NCBI RefSeq assembly: GCF_010367455.1
Contig: NZ_WRPR01000062.1
Location: 61,706-125,705 of the forward strand
Length of the DNA: 64,000 nt
Direction of reading: 5' to 3'
Source of the DNA: Candidatus Laterigemmans baculatus
Lineage (GTDB): Bacteria; Planctomycetota; Planctomycetia; Pirellulales; Pirellulaceae
The notes below the pieces were generated by a model. That model was not told where the DNA came from. It saw only the letters and a list, made by a program, of their open reading frames with translations, and did no database searches. Each line of letters starts with the position of its first letter. Within the stretch, counting starts at the first letter, position 1. Below, piece after piece: positions 32,275-41,153 of this stretch. A program made the translations under genes and the position numbers.

Positions 32275-32658
32275 GGCCGAACTCCGGCAAGGGGAACAGG
32301 GAGAGAATCGGCGAGGGTACGCCAAGGAGCGACGCCCTCTCAAGAGCATTCGTCACTCCAGAGCTGTCGTCGGCGGTCGCCGCCGCAGCAGCCCACGCGA
32401 AACCGGCCGCACCCGGCAAAACGCCTCGGCCCACTGCGGGCTGTACCCGCCGCATCGATTGCTCCGTTGGGGTCGGCCACCCAGCTTCTCTTGACAGGGG
32501 GGAAAGCTCCGCTCTACGGTCCGCCGCACATGCGACCGAGTGCGCGAACCGCCGGACGCGCGAATCTTCCGGATCGGGTGAAGTCATCCCGGGGATGTGT
32601 CGAACTTGAACCATATAACCCCTACCACCATCGCAGCTGCGACCCGAGGAAAACTGCC

Positions 32659-33774
32659 ATGCCTCTTCGAATCGCCAAGAGATCGCTCACCCGTCGCGTA
32701 GCTGTGGGCGGTTGTGCCCTGGCCTTGATCGGCTCCACCGGCTGCCAGAGCGGAACGGCGTTTCCCGGCGCTGGGATGTTTGGCTGGAATAAAGGACCGT
32801 CGGCCGAAACGCTCGCCGGAAGCGGACCGAGCACGACCTATCCGCCGCCACCGAGCACCAACTACTCGCCCACGGCGATCGCTTCCCAAGCCGGCGGAAC
32901 GGCCGATCCGAGCGGCGATGCGGCAGCCTCGGTCGCCGCCAAGGGTACGACGCCCGGAACCGCCGCTGGTGGTTCGCTCGCCGCGTCGACCACCCCAGGC
33001 AGCTCGACGATGGGCAGCTCGACGATGGGCAGCACGACGGCCGGCAGCACCATTCCGGGAACTTCGATTCCCGCCGGAGCGGCCGCGGCCAACGGCTATG
33101 CGAGCAGCAGCGGGCAAGCGACCGCCGGCACCCCGGGCTACGCCGCGGGTGGCTACTCCGCTGCGGCCGGTGTGGGTGCTAGCGGAGCGGCAGCCCCTCC
33201 AAGCTACGCGGCAACCGCCCCAAGTTACTCGGCTCCCGGCTATGGCGGCTCCACCGCCTCGCCCTACGCTCAGTCGTCCACTCCGGGCTACGGAGCCGCC
33301 AACCCCTACGCGGGAAGCTATGCCGGAGCTGCGGGAGCGGGCGCCACTGCGGGAGCGGGAACCAGTTCCGCTGCCACGTCACCCTACGGGACCCCCGGCT
33401 CGAGCGTTTATCAAGTCGCCGACGCGGCTCAATCGCCCAGCTACGGCCAATCGCCCAGCTACGGGAGCTCTAGCAGCACGGGCACCAGCAACTACGCCCT
33501 GCCCGGCAGCTCGGCGAGCGGCAGTTCCGCGGCCCCCAGCTCGGGCGCTTCGGCCGCCGGTCAATACGCCGGCGGCTATGCCCTGCCGGCCGTCGGAACC
33601 GCGAGCGATGGGTCGACTGGCGTGAGCACCGCTGGCGGAGCGAGTGCCGGCAGCACCTCCGGCGGCGCAAGCACTGCGGGAGGAACCGGTGGCTACCGTC
33701 CGGGAAGCACTTCGGGAGCAACCAGCTACCCGACGACTCCCTATACGACCCCGGCCGGGTCGATGTACCGCTAG
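32659..33774 (+). CDS. Low-complexity lipoprotein rich in Ser, Gly, Ala, Thr and Tyr
   Basis: A 371-residue protein. The N-terminus is a lipoprotein signal (LALIGSTGCQSG, Cys30 or so). Almost all of the remainder is low complexity: imperfect repeats built from Ser-Tyr-Gly, Thr-Pro-Gly-Tyr-Ala-Ala-Gly and Gly-Ser-Ser-Thr. A duplicated SSTMG is at 33000-33030 and repeats of PSYGQS lie at 33435-33470. No enzyme motif is seen. It may be a surface or matrix protein. Composition alone does not allow a function. The ATG at 32659 follows a gaggaaa ribosome-binding-like stretch. Confidence 0.75.
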   Translation: MPLRIAKRSLTRRVAVGGCALALIGSTGCQSGTAFPGAGMFGWNKGPSAETLAGSGPSTTYPPPPSTNYSPTAIASQAGGTADPSGDAAASVAAKGTTPGTAAGGSLAASTTPGSSTMGSSTMGSTTAGSTIPGTSIPAGAAAANGYASSSGQATAGTPGYAAGGYSAAAGVGASGAAAPPSYAATAPSYSAPGYGGSTASPYAQSSTPGYGAANPYAGSYAGAAGAGATAGAGTSSAATSPYGTPGSSVYQVADAAQSPSYGQSPSYGSSSSTGTSNYALPGSSASGSSAAPSSGASAAGQYAGGYALPAVGTASDGSTGVSTAGGASAGSTSGGASTAGGTGGYRPGSTSGATSYPTTPYTTPAGSMYR

Positions 33775-33785
33775 AGCGCCGCGGC

Positions 33786-34691
33786 TCACCACACGATGCG
33801 GGCCGCGTCGAAGACCGGCCCTTCGACGCAGGTCCGCTTGTAGTCCCACTCTCCGTCGTCTTGGCGGACGCGAGCGACACAGGAAAAGCAGATCCCGATC
33901 CCACAGGCCATCGGGGTTTCCAGCGAGACTTCGCAGGGAATCGACCGATCGGCGGCGACCGCGGCGACCTTCTCCATCATGATCTCTGGACCGCAGGAGA
34001 CGATCCGCACCGCGGTCGAGCCCTGCGCCGAGCCGGAGACTGAATCTCCCGCCGGTGGCGGCAACGCTTCGATCAGCCGCTCGACGAGTTCCGGAACTCG
34101 AGCCCGCTCACCGGCTGATCCATCGTCGGTGCACAACCGCAGGTCGATGCCGGCGGCGCGAAACGCTGCGGTGCAAGCGAGCAGATCACCCGAGCGGGCC
34201 CCGTAGACCATCGTCACCCGCTGGGCATATCCGCTGGGCCGCCCAAAGCTGCGGCGTCCCAGCGCCTCGGCGGCGAGCGCCAGCATCGGGGTTTGGCCCA
34301 CGCCGCCAACAGCGATCAGCAGCGTCTCGGCCGCAGCGATCGAAAACCCGTTGCCCAGCGGTCCCCAGACATCCAGCGCCGCACCGCGGCCCGCCTCGGC
34401 GACCGCCGTCGTGAACTTCCCTTTCTTGATGAAGATCACGTCGATCGCCTCGGGACGCCCGGCGGCGTCTTCGATGACGTCATACATCGCCAGCGCTCGA
34501 CCGATCAGCGGATCGCTGGTGCCGGCCATCCGCAGCATCACGAATTGACCAGGAAAGATCCGCTCGGCGATTTCAGGGGCGGCGAAGCGAATGCGATAGG
34601 TCCCGCGGGCAACCTGTTCGATCTCCCGCACCTCGGTCTTCACCTGGACCGCTTGATCCGCACAGAAAGGCGCATGCAGCGCACCGCTCAT
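33786..34691 (-). CDS. pyrK: Dihydroorotate dehydrogenase B electron-transfer subunit (PyrK)
   Basis: A 301-residue iron-sulfur flavoprotein of pyrimidine synthesis that passes electrons from PyrD to NAD+. The FAD-binding barrel has GQFVMLRM and IGRALAMYDV; the nucleotide domain has GVGQTPMLALAAEAL. The [2Fe-2S] cysteines are in ACGIGICFSCVARV with a fourth in KRTCVEGPVF. The stop and start arrangement overlaps the following pseudouridine synthase gene by four bases, an operon of unrelated functions. pyrD is not in the window. A PyrK-like sulfhydrogenase subunit is the main alternative. Confidence 0.9.
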   Translation of the reverse strand: MSGALHAPFCADQAVQVKTEVREIEQVARGTYRIRFAAPEIAERIFPGQFVMLRMAGTSDPLIGRALAMYDVIEDAAGRPEAIDVIFIKKGKFTTAVAEAGRGAALDVWGPLGNGFSIAAAETLLIAVGGVGQTPMLALAAEALGRRSFGRPSGYAQRVTMVYGARSGDLLACTAAFRAAGIDLRLCTDDGSAGERARVPELVERLIEALPPPAGDSVSGSAQGSTAVRIVSCGPEIMMEKVAAVAADRSIPCEVSLETPMACGIGICFSCVARVRQDDGEWDYKRTCVEGPVFDAARIVW

Positions 34692-35917
34692 CGACGCTCT
34701 CCTCGATCCTTCTTGGGTCCCTTACCCAGATCCTTTTTCGGCCCCTTCTGAATCGGCCCTTTTTGGGTTGGCCGCTTCGAGGTTGGCCGCTTCGAGGTTG
34801 GCCGCTGGGCTTTGCCGGCTTGGGGAGCTCGACGCGATTTCGTTTCTCGATCGCCGCCAAGATCCTGCTCGCCGCCGATCACCGTGCCGATCGTCTTGGA
34901 ACCCTCGAGCGGTTTGGGACGCTGGCTTTTCGGGGGTCGCGAGGCGCCGCCGCGGGGAGGCGTGCCCGCTTTGGGCTTTGAGGGTTTGGCCTTTGAGGCT
35001 TTGGGGGCCGCTTCATCGTCCGCCTCGGTCGAACCCGCGGCGGCCTGTTTCGATTGAATACGGACCTCGTCGCGGAGCCGGCGGAGTTCATCGGAGCTGA
35101 CCGGGCGATAGGCCCCGCGGGGTAACTCGCCGAGTCGCAGTGGGCCGAGGGCGATGCGTTGGAGCGTCAGCACCTTGTGGCCGAGCCGGGCGAGGATCCG
35201 ACGGATCTCGCGATTTTTGCCCTCGCGGAGCAGGATTTCGAGCTCGGTCGACTGTCCCCGATGGCGAAGGATTTTTGCCCCTTCGACCCCCACGCGTCCT
35301 TCGGCGATGTAGATGCCCCGTTTCATCTGCGCCAGCTTCTCGCTGTCGACTTTGCCCGCCACCGTGACGCGATACGTCTTGCGGACGCCGTAGCGGGGGT
35401 GGGCCAACTGCTGGGCCAGCTCGCCGTCGTTGGTCAGCAGGATCAACCCTTCGCTGCTGCGGTCGAGCCGTCCGACGGGAAACAGTCGCTGGCGTTCTTG
35501 GACCAAGTCGATGACCCGCGTGCGGCCCTGCGGGTCGCTGTTGGTCGTGACGACGCCCGGCGGCTTGTTGACGACGAAGTAGGCGAGCTTTTCACGCTTC
35601 AGCAGCGTTCCGTCGACGTAGATCTTCGAGGTTTTGGGATCGACCTGCGTCCCCAGCTCGGTGACCGCTTGGCCGTCGACCTCGACGCGGCCTTCGACGA
35701 TCAACTCCTCGCACTGGCGACGACTACCGTAGCCGGCCGAGGCGAGAACGCGCTGCAACCGTTGCAGATTCCCTTCGCCCTCCCCGCCGCCGGTCCGCTT
35801 CTTTCCGGCCGCCGTTGGCGGCGACGGTTTTCTCCCGGCGGGTCGCTTCGGCGTCGCTTTCTTGCCAGTTGTGGGAGGACGTTTAGGAGCGGATTTGCGT
35901 GGCACGGTGGGACTCAC
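34688..35917 (-). CDS. rluB: Pseudouridine synthase, RluB/RsuA family
   Basis: A 409-residue enzyme that isomerises a uridine in rRNA. The core (about 48-285) has an S4 RNA-binding domain (LQRVLASAGYGSRRQCEELI) and the catalytic motif GRLDRSSEGLILLTNDG with its aspartate. The ends are unusual: a basic, Lys/Pro/Thr-rich N-terminus of ~48 residues and a C-terminal tail of over 110 residues of similar make-up, containing three TSKRP pentapeptide repeats. Basic tails of this kind are common on RNA-modifying enzymes in high-GC bacteria. Exact site specificity cannot be told from sequence. Confidence 0.9.
   Translation of the reverse strand: MSPTVPRKSAPKRPPTTGKKATPKRPAGRKPSPPTAAGKKRTGGGEGEGNLQRLQRVLASAGYGSRRQCEELIVEGRVEVDGQAVTELGTQVDPKTSKIYVDGTLLKREKLAYFVVNKPPGVVTTNSDPQGRTRVIDLVQERQRLFPVGRLDRSSEGLILLTNDGELAQQLAHPRYGVRKTYRVTVAGKVDSEKLAQMKRGIYIAEGRVGVEGAKILRHRGQSTELEILLREGKNREIRRILARLGHKVLTLQRIALGPLRLGELPRGAYRPVSSDELRRLRDEVRIQSKQAAAGSTEADDEAAPKASKAKPSKPKAGTPPRGGASRPPKSQRPKPLEGSKTIGTVIGGEQDLGGDRETKSRRAPQAGKAQRPTSKRPTSKRPTQKGPIQKGPKKDLGKGPKKDRGERR
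34766..34810 (-). repeat. In-frame 15-bp tandem repeat (3 copies) in the pseudouridine synthase tail
   Basis: Units of ggttggccgcttcga at 34766, 34781 and 34796 (last one altered), encoding TSKRP pentapeptides in the basic C-terminal tail. Confidence 0.93.
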
Positions 35918-36126
35918 GGGTTTAATGAGGAGATGCCACTCAGATTAACACATCCGGTTCCAAAACCGAGACGGGGCGCAGCTTCGGAAGCGGAGATCCG
36001 CCGGAGAATCGAGCCGCTGCCGACGGTGGCGCCTGATTTGCGGCGCCCCCTGGGACTGGTTCCCTCACCCCCAGAGCCCGGTTGGCCCATGGGCTATGAT
36101 CGGGGTGACGGACGCGTCGGAAGAAT

Positions 36127-37089
36127 TTGCTCGCTCCTCAAACCCCCGACAGTGTGTTGGACGACCGGCAATCGCGAATCATCATCGGCATCGGCGAAGC
36201 CTTGTTTGATTGTTTCGAGGACCGCAGCGTGATGGGTGGGGCGCCGCTGAACGCTGCCTTGATCGCCCATGCGCTCGGGCCGACGTTTGGTCTCGGTGCC
36301 GCGATGGTGAGCCGCGTCGGCCGCGATGAGCTGGGCGATCGGCTGCTCGAGACGCTGCGGCAGCGCGACTTCGAGACGCGGTGGATCCAGCGTGACGATT
36401 CGGCTCCGACCGGTCGCGTGCTGGTCGAGATGGCTGACGGCGAGCCGCACTACGAGATCCTCGAGAACGTCGCCTGGGATCGGTTGGCCTGGAACGAAGA
36501 GCTCGCGAAACTCGCTCCCACGGTCGCCGGAATCACCTTCGGGACGCTCGCTCAGCGGTCCGAGGCGAGCGGCGAAACGATTCGTCAATTCCTCGAGTCG
36601 GCCACCGCAGCGGTGCGGATGTTCGATGTGAACCTGCGGCAGTCGTTTTACTCGCCCGACGTTCTCCGGCGGAGCTGCGAATTGGCCGACGCGGTCAAAC
36701 TCAATGGAGACGAGCTGCAGGTGGTCGCCGAGCAGTTGGAGTTCGGCGGAGCCAACGAGCCGACGTCGGAGCTGGTGGAGCGTTTTCGGCAAGCGTTCGA
36801 ATTGCGGGCCGTCGTGCTGACGCATGGCTCGCGGGGCACGGAGCTGGTCACCGCCGACGGTCGCTACACCGCTCCGGTCCCCCGGTTCCCGGCGGAAGAG
36901 GGTGCCGATCCGGTCGGTGCCGGTGACGCCTGCGGAGCGGCTTGCCTGCTCGGCCTCGTGCTCGATTGGCCGCCGCAGCGGATCGTCACCACCGCCAACC
37001 GCACCGGAGCCTACATCGCGAGTCGCCGCGGAGCGACGCCAAGAATCGATGCTCAAGCGGTGATGGAGTTGCTAACCGCCGGAGATTAG
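36127..37089 (+). CDS. PfkB-family carbohydrate kinase
   Basis: A 320-residue sugar or nucleoside kinase of the ribokinase fold. N-terminal IIIGIGEALFDCF and GGAPLNAA bind substrate, and DPVGAGDACGAACL carries the catalytic base and anion hole (GAGD). The likely substrate is fructose or a similar sugar, but family members cannot be separated by sequence alone. The start is uncertain: a TTG at 36127 and a GTG at 36154 are both possible, the latter nearer to the conserved core. The gene stands alone between a pseudouridine synthase and a 488-base repeat-rich gap. Confidence 0.88.
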   Translation: MLAPQTPDSVLDDRQSRIIIGIGEALFDCFEDRSVMGGAPLNAALIAHALGPTFGLGAAMVSRVGRDELGDRLLETLRQRDFETRWIQRDDSAPTGRVLVEMADGEPHYEILENVAWDRLAWNEELAKLAPTVAGITFGTLAQRSEASGETIRQFLESATAAVRMFDVNLRQSFYSPDVLRRSCELADAVKLNGDELQVVAEQLEFGGANEPTSELVERFRQAFELRAVVLTHGSRGTELVTADGRYTAPVPRFPAEEGADPVGAGDACGAACLLGLVLDWPPQRIVTTANRTGAYIASRRGATPRIDAQAVMELLTAGD

Positions 37090-37195
37090 CCACCGCCACA
37101 AAACGGTCATCCCAGGAAGGTCGTGCTGTTTCTTAGCCCTGGGCTGAAGAAAATGATCTCGGAGGCCAGACGGTTCTGCGTGGCACTTCCCCGTC

Positions 37196-37449
37196 AGCCC
37201 GAAGGGCTCAAACAGAACAGCCCAGGGCACAGCGTCGCGGCGCAGCCGCACAGCGCCGCCCTGGGTATCGGAGCGCACCAGCGCGCGAAGCCCTGAAGGG
37301 GCGATCCAGGCTCGGACGCGTGGCGCGGAGGTGTGTTTCGCCCTTTCAGGGCTGTTGGGTGTGGGGGACACGCGTGACCCAGGGCGTCGCTCTGCGGCGT
37401 TGCCGCGGCGCTGTGCCCTGGGCTGGACTGTTTAGGCCCCTGCGGGGCA
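37196..37449. repeat. Large nested palindromic element
   Basis: In the 488-base gap 37090-37577. Outer arms of about 70 bases (37196-37265 and 37377-37449) are near reverse complements and each contains agcccagggcacagcg or its complement. Inner arms at 37289-37304 and 37338-37353 are 16-base reverse complements with one mismatch (agccctgaaggggcga). A further copy of tagccctgggctg is at 37134. No coding sequence is supported here. A short variant of the CCCTCCC family (cctcccgggaggagggt) sits at 37557-37573, just after the DUF4349 gene end. Confidence 0.88.
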
Positions 37450-37577
37450 GGAAGACTTGAGCAGAATGCCACGCCGTCGCCAGCTGTAGCCGTTTTTATC
37501 CCTGTAACCTCTCCACTTCGCCGAAAACTGGGCATTTTCATCAGCCTACCCTAGTCCTCCCGGGAGGAGGGTGACAT

Positions 37578-38474
37578 TTAGACTCGTCGTCGGCGGCGGC
37601 GGACGATGACCCAGACAAGCAGGGCTGGAAGGGCGGCGACCAGCAACCACGGGGCGACGGCGACCAGCACGACCAGCAGATTTTCGCTGACGATCCGCAG
37701 CAGCTCGAGCGAGCCATTCCAAGCTCGGGTCACCCGCGAGGCGAATGTGGGAGCGGCCGGCGGCGTGTACTCCTGCTCTTCGCGGCAGTCGATGGTGATC
37801 GTGGCCAAGCTCGTGCGATCGGACAGGTACCGCAATCGGCCTTCCATCCGCTCGATCTCCTCGCGGACCCGCGACAGCTCCCGCTCGATCTCCAGCACGT
37901 CGGTCAACTTGCCGGTCCGCTCCTCGAGCATGGTCAGGATCCGCTGCTCCAGCTCGCGTTTGTTGCCGATCCGCGCTTCGATGTCCACGAACTCCTCGGT
38001 CACGTCCTGGGCATTTTCCCGCCGCGATTCGGCGAACCCGAGCGAGGTCACGCCGGTAAGGAATTCGCTGTAGGCGTCGACCGGGACGCGGACGGTCCAG
38101 GTCCCGCTTTGGCGATCGCGAAACCGGCGGTTCGTCTCACTGTGGGCGACGAAGCCGCCGTACTCTTCGACCAGACGCACGATCTGCGTTTCGAAGTCTT
38201 GATAATCCTCGACGACCAGGCTGAGTCTCGTGTCGTAGATGATCCGCCGGGCCTGCTGGGCCGCCGCGGCGCTGTCGCTGCCGTCGGTCGCCCCTTCGCT
38301 TTGGCTGGCCGCCTCGCCTGGGGCCGCGGAATCGGCGGCGGACTGGGTGTCGCGTTCGAATCCCACTCGCGACGCACTCTCCTGCTCTGCTCCGCAGCCG
38401 AGCAGACTGACGCCGAGCAAACTGACAACCCACAGGCTCGCGAGCAGAGCGGGTGAAAAGAGCGGGCGGAGCAT
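37578..38474 (-). CDS. DUF4349 lipoprotein
   Basis: A 298-residue membrane-anchored protein. The N-terminus has a lipoprotein signal (SLLGVSLLGCGAEQ). An acidic Ser/Ala spacer follows, then the DUF4349 domain: RRIIYDTRLSLVVEDYQDFE, then SRRENAQDVTEEFVDIEARI, and a long coiled coil (about 175-220, KRELEQRILTMLEERTGKL). Near the C-terminus is a membrane helix (LLVVLVAVAPWLLVAALPAL) with a basic tail, so the protein is anchored at both ends. The ATG at 38474 begins the signal peptide. Function is unknown. Confidence 0.88.
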   Translation of the reverse strand: MLRPLFSPALLASLWVVSLLGVSLLGCGAEQESASRVGFERDTQSAADSAAPGEAASQSEGATDGSDSAAAAQQARRIIYDTRLSLVVEDYQDFETQIVRLVEEYGGFVAHSETNRRFRDRQSGTWTVRVPVDAYSEFLTGVTSLGFAESRRENAQDVTEEFVDIEARIGNKRELEQRILTMLEERTGKLTDVLEIERELSRVREEIERMEGRLRYLSDRTSLATITIDCREEQEYTPPAAPTFASRVTRAWNGSLELLRIVSENLLVVLVAVAPWLLVAALPALLVWVIVRRRRRRV

Positions 38475-38713
38475 GGTGGGTTCGAAAAACGCGGAAGAAG
38501 AGCACCCATTGTGGCTGCCATTGTACTCCCCGCCGCGGATCGATGGCGATCGCACTCCCGCGAGCCGGCGGGAGATTTCTCGGCCAGAGAAGCCAGTCAT
38601 CTGGTAGAATAAAACCCCCGCAAAAACGTCCCGCCTGCCTTCGGGCGATCCTCCTTCCACTCCGCTTCCCCCGAAGCTTCAGACTCTTGTTTGCAACACC
38701 CTGGCAGACCACT

Positions 38714-41137
38714 GTGCGGCCGAGAAACCGACACCCAAGCGCCCTTCGCCCGACGCTTGCCGCTAGTTTCTCTGGGCTCATCCATTTCTTCGGAGCGGCA
38801 GCCTCGCTGTTTTTCCTTGCCGCTCCCCTCGCAACGGCGGAGGACGCGTCTCGCCAGCCGCCGCCCGAGAAGGGTGCGGAGGTCGATTTTGCTCGCGAGG
38901 TGCTGCCGATCCTGTCGAACCACTGCTTCGCCTGTCACGGCCCGGATGAAGGAACGCGGGAAGCGGGGCTGCGGCTCGACACGCCCGAAGGAGCGTACGA
39001 GGATCTCGGCGGTTACCAGGCGGTCGTCCCCCACGCCCCGCAGGAAAGCGCGGTGGTCGAACGGATCACGACCTCCGACACCGACATGCTGATGCCGCCT
39101 GCGGACAGCAACCTGGCGCTGACCCCCGAGCAGATCGACGTCCTGCAGCGGTGGATCGCCTCGGGGGCAAACTACGACCAGCACTGGGCGTTTCAGCCGA
39201 TCCGGCGGCCCACGGTGCCGCGGGAGGAGTTGGGCGAACGGGCCGCTTGGGTTCGCCAGCCGATCGACGCGTTCGTCCTCCGGAGACTTCGCCAGGAGGG
39301 ACTCGAGCCCGCGCCCGAAGCGGATCGCTCGACGCAGATCCGCCGCGTCTATCTCGATCTGCTGGGACTGCCGCCAAGTGTCGAAGCGGTCGAGGCCTTC
39401 CTCGGCGACCGGTCTCCGGGTGCGTACCAGCGAATGCTCGACCGGGCGTTCGCCAATCCCCACTACGGCGAACGCTGGGGGCGGCACTGGTTGGACGGAG
39501 CCCGCTACGCCGACACCAATGGCTACACGGTCGACTCGGAGCGATCGATCTGGCCCTACCGCGATTGGGTGATCGACGCGATCAACGCCGATCAGCCCTT
39601 TGACCAGTTCACGATCGAGCAACTCGCCGGCGACCTGCTCCCCGACGCCACCGAGGCTCAGCGGGTGGCCACCGGGTTCCATCGCAACACGCTGGTCAAC
39701 CAGGAAGGGGGCTCGGATCGCGAGCAGTTTCGCAATGAAGCGGTGGTCGATCGCACGAACACGACCGGCGCCGTGTGGCTCGGCCTGACCGTCGGCTGCG
39801 CCCAGTGCCACACGCACAAGTTCGATCCGCTGACGCATCACGAGTACTACCAGCTGTTCGCGTTCTTCAACAGCAGTCGCGATGCCAACAGCACCACTCC
39901 GGCGCTGCGTCTCGAGTCGCCCGAGCAGAAGCAACGGCTGAGCGAGCTCGACCGCGAAATCGCCGCGGCGAAGAAAGCCGGAGACGCGGCGGAGCAGAAG
40001 AAGCTGGAGGAGGCGAAGAAGCGGTTCGTCAAGCAGATCCCCACGACGATGGTGATGGAGGAGTTGGAAACGCCGCGGGAGACGTTCGTGCATATCCGCG
40101 GCGACTTCCTCCGCCACGGCGACCGGGTCGAGCCCGACGTACCGGCGGTGCTCCCGCCGCTACCCGAGAGCGATGCTCCGGCGACGCGCCTCGACTTGGC
40201 CCGCTGGCTGGTCGATGGCGAGAATCCGCTCACCGCTCGCGTCACGGCCAACCGAATCTGGATGCGGCTGTTCGGAACCGGGCTGGTCGAAACTGAGAAC
40301 GACTTCGGTCTGCAGGGGACGCCGCCGACGCATCCCGAGTTGCTCGACTGGCTCGCTCTGGAACTGATCGACGGCGATTGGTCGATCAAGCGTCTGCAGC
40401 GAACGATCCTCAGCTCCGCCACCTACCGCCAATCCTCGCGCGTCGATCGCCGAACCAAACTGGCCGATCCGCTGAACAAACTCCTCGGCCGCCAGGTGCG
40501 GATCCGCGTCGAGGCGGAGACGGTCCGCGACATCGCGGTGGCGGCCAGCGGGCTGCTCGACCGTCGCCTCGGCGGCAAGAGCGTCCATCCGCCCCAGCCG
40601 AGCGGCGTGTACGCGTTCACGCAGCGGGGCGCGTCGTGGCCGACCAGCAGCGGCGGCGATCGCTACCGCCGCGGGATGTACACGTTCTTCATGCGGAGCG
40701 CTCCCTACCCGATGCTGACGACCTTCGATACGCCGCGGTTCAATACGACCTGCACCCGCCGGGTCCGCAGCAACACGCCGCTGCAGTCGCTGACGATGGC
40801 CAACAGCGAAGCGATGCTCGAAACCGCCCGCGGTTTGGCCGCGCGGCTCCTTCGCTACGAAGCGAATGACGCAGCGCGGATCGAATTCGCCTTCCAGCTC
40901 TGCTTCGCCCGCTCGCCGAGCCCCGAGGAGGCAGCTCGGCTGCTCCGCTTCCTCCGCGACGAACGGGCCAGCTTCGCCGCGGACCCGGAGAGTGCTCAAG
41001 CGTTCGTCGGCCAAACGGCTGCCGTCCCCGATGACGGAACGGCCGAATCCAAAAACGCCGCAGCGGCGGAGGTGGCCGCTTGGACGGCGCTGGCCCGCGT
41101 CCTGCTGAATCTCGACGAATTCATCACCCGCGAATGA
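38714..41137 (+). CDS. Planctomycete cytochrome-c / DUF1549 / DUF1553 protein
   Basis: A secreted protein of about 807 residues. After a signal peptide (FGAAASLFFLAAPLATA) comes a planctomycete cytochrome c domain with haem motif CFACH (about 71-75) and MLMPPADSNLALTPEQ. DUF1549 follows (RLRQEGLEPAPEADRSTQIR, then WGRHWLDGARYADTNGY) and DUF1553 in the C-terminal half (LDLARWLVDGENPLTARV, then CTRRVRSNTPLQSLTMANS). These proteins are hallmarks of planctomycetes and are usually paired with DUF1501 proteins, as here. Roles in polysaccharide use are proposed but unproven. The start is a GTG at 38714; a TTG at 38687 is also possible. Confidence 0.9.
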   Translation: MRPRNRHPSALRPTLAASFSGLIHFFGAAASLFFLAAPLATAEDASRQPPPEKGAEVDFAREVLPILSNHCFACHGPDEGTREAGLRLDTPEGAYEDLGGYQAVVPHAPQESAVVERITTSDTDMLMPPADSNLALTPEQIDVLQRWIASGANYDQHWAFQPIRRPTVPREELGERAAWVRQPIDAFVLRRLRQEGLEPAPEADRSTQIRRVYLDLLGLPPSVEAVEAFLGDRSPGAYQRMLDRAFANPHYGERWGRHWLDGARYADTNGYTVDSERSIWPYRDWVIDAINADQPFDQFTIEQLAGDLLPDATEAQRVATGFHRNTLVNQEGGSDREQFRNEAVVDRTNTTGAVWLGLTVGCAQCHTHKFDPLTHHEYYQLFAFFNSSRDANSTTPALRLESPEQKQRLSELDREIAAAKKAGDAAEQKKLEEAKKRFVKQIPTTMVMEELETPRETFVHIRGDFLRHGDRVEPDVPAVLPPLPESDAPATRLDLARWLVDGENPLTARVTANRIWMRLFGTGLVETENDFGLQGTPPTHPELLDWLALELIDGDWSIKRLQRTILSSATYRQSSRVDRRTKLADPLNKLLGRQVRIRVEAETVRDIAVAASGLLDRRLGGKSVHPPQPSGVYAFTQRGASWPTSSGGDRYRRGMYTFFMRSAPYPMLTTFDTPRFNTTCTRRVRSNTPLQSLTMANSEAMLETARGLAARLLRYEANDAARIEFAFQLCFARSPSPEEAARLLRFLRDERASFAADPESAQAFVGQTAAVPDDGTAESKNAAAAEVAAWTALARVLLNLDEFITRE

Positions 41138-41153
41138 TTGGTATCTGTAAGTG

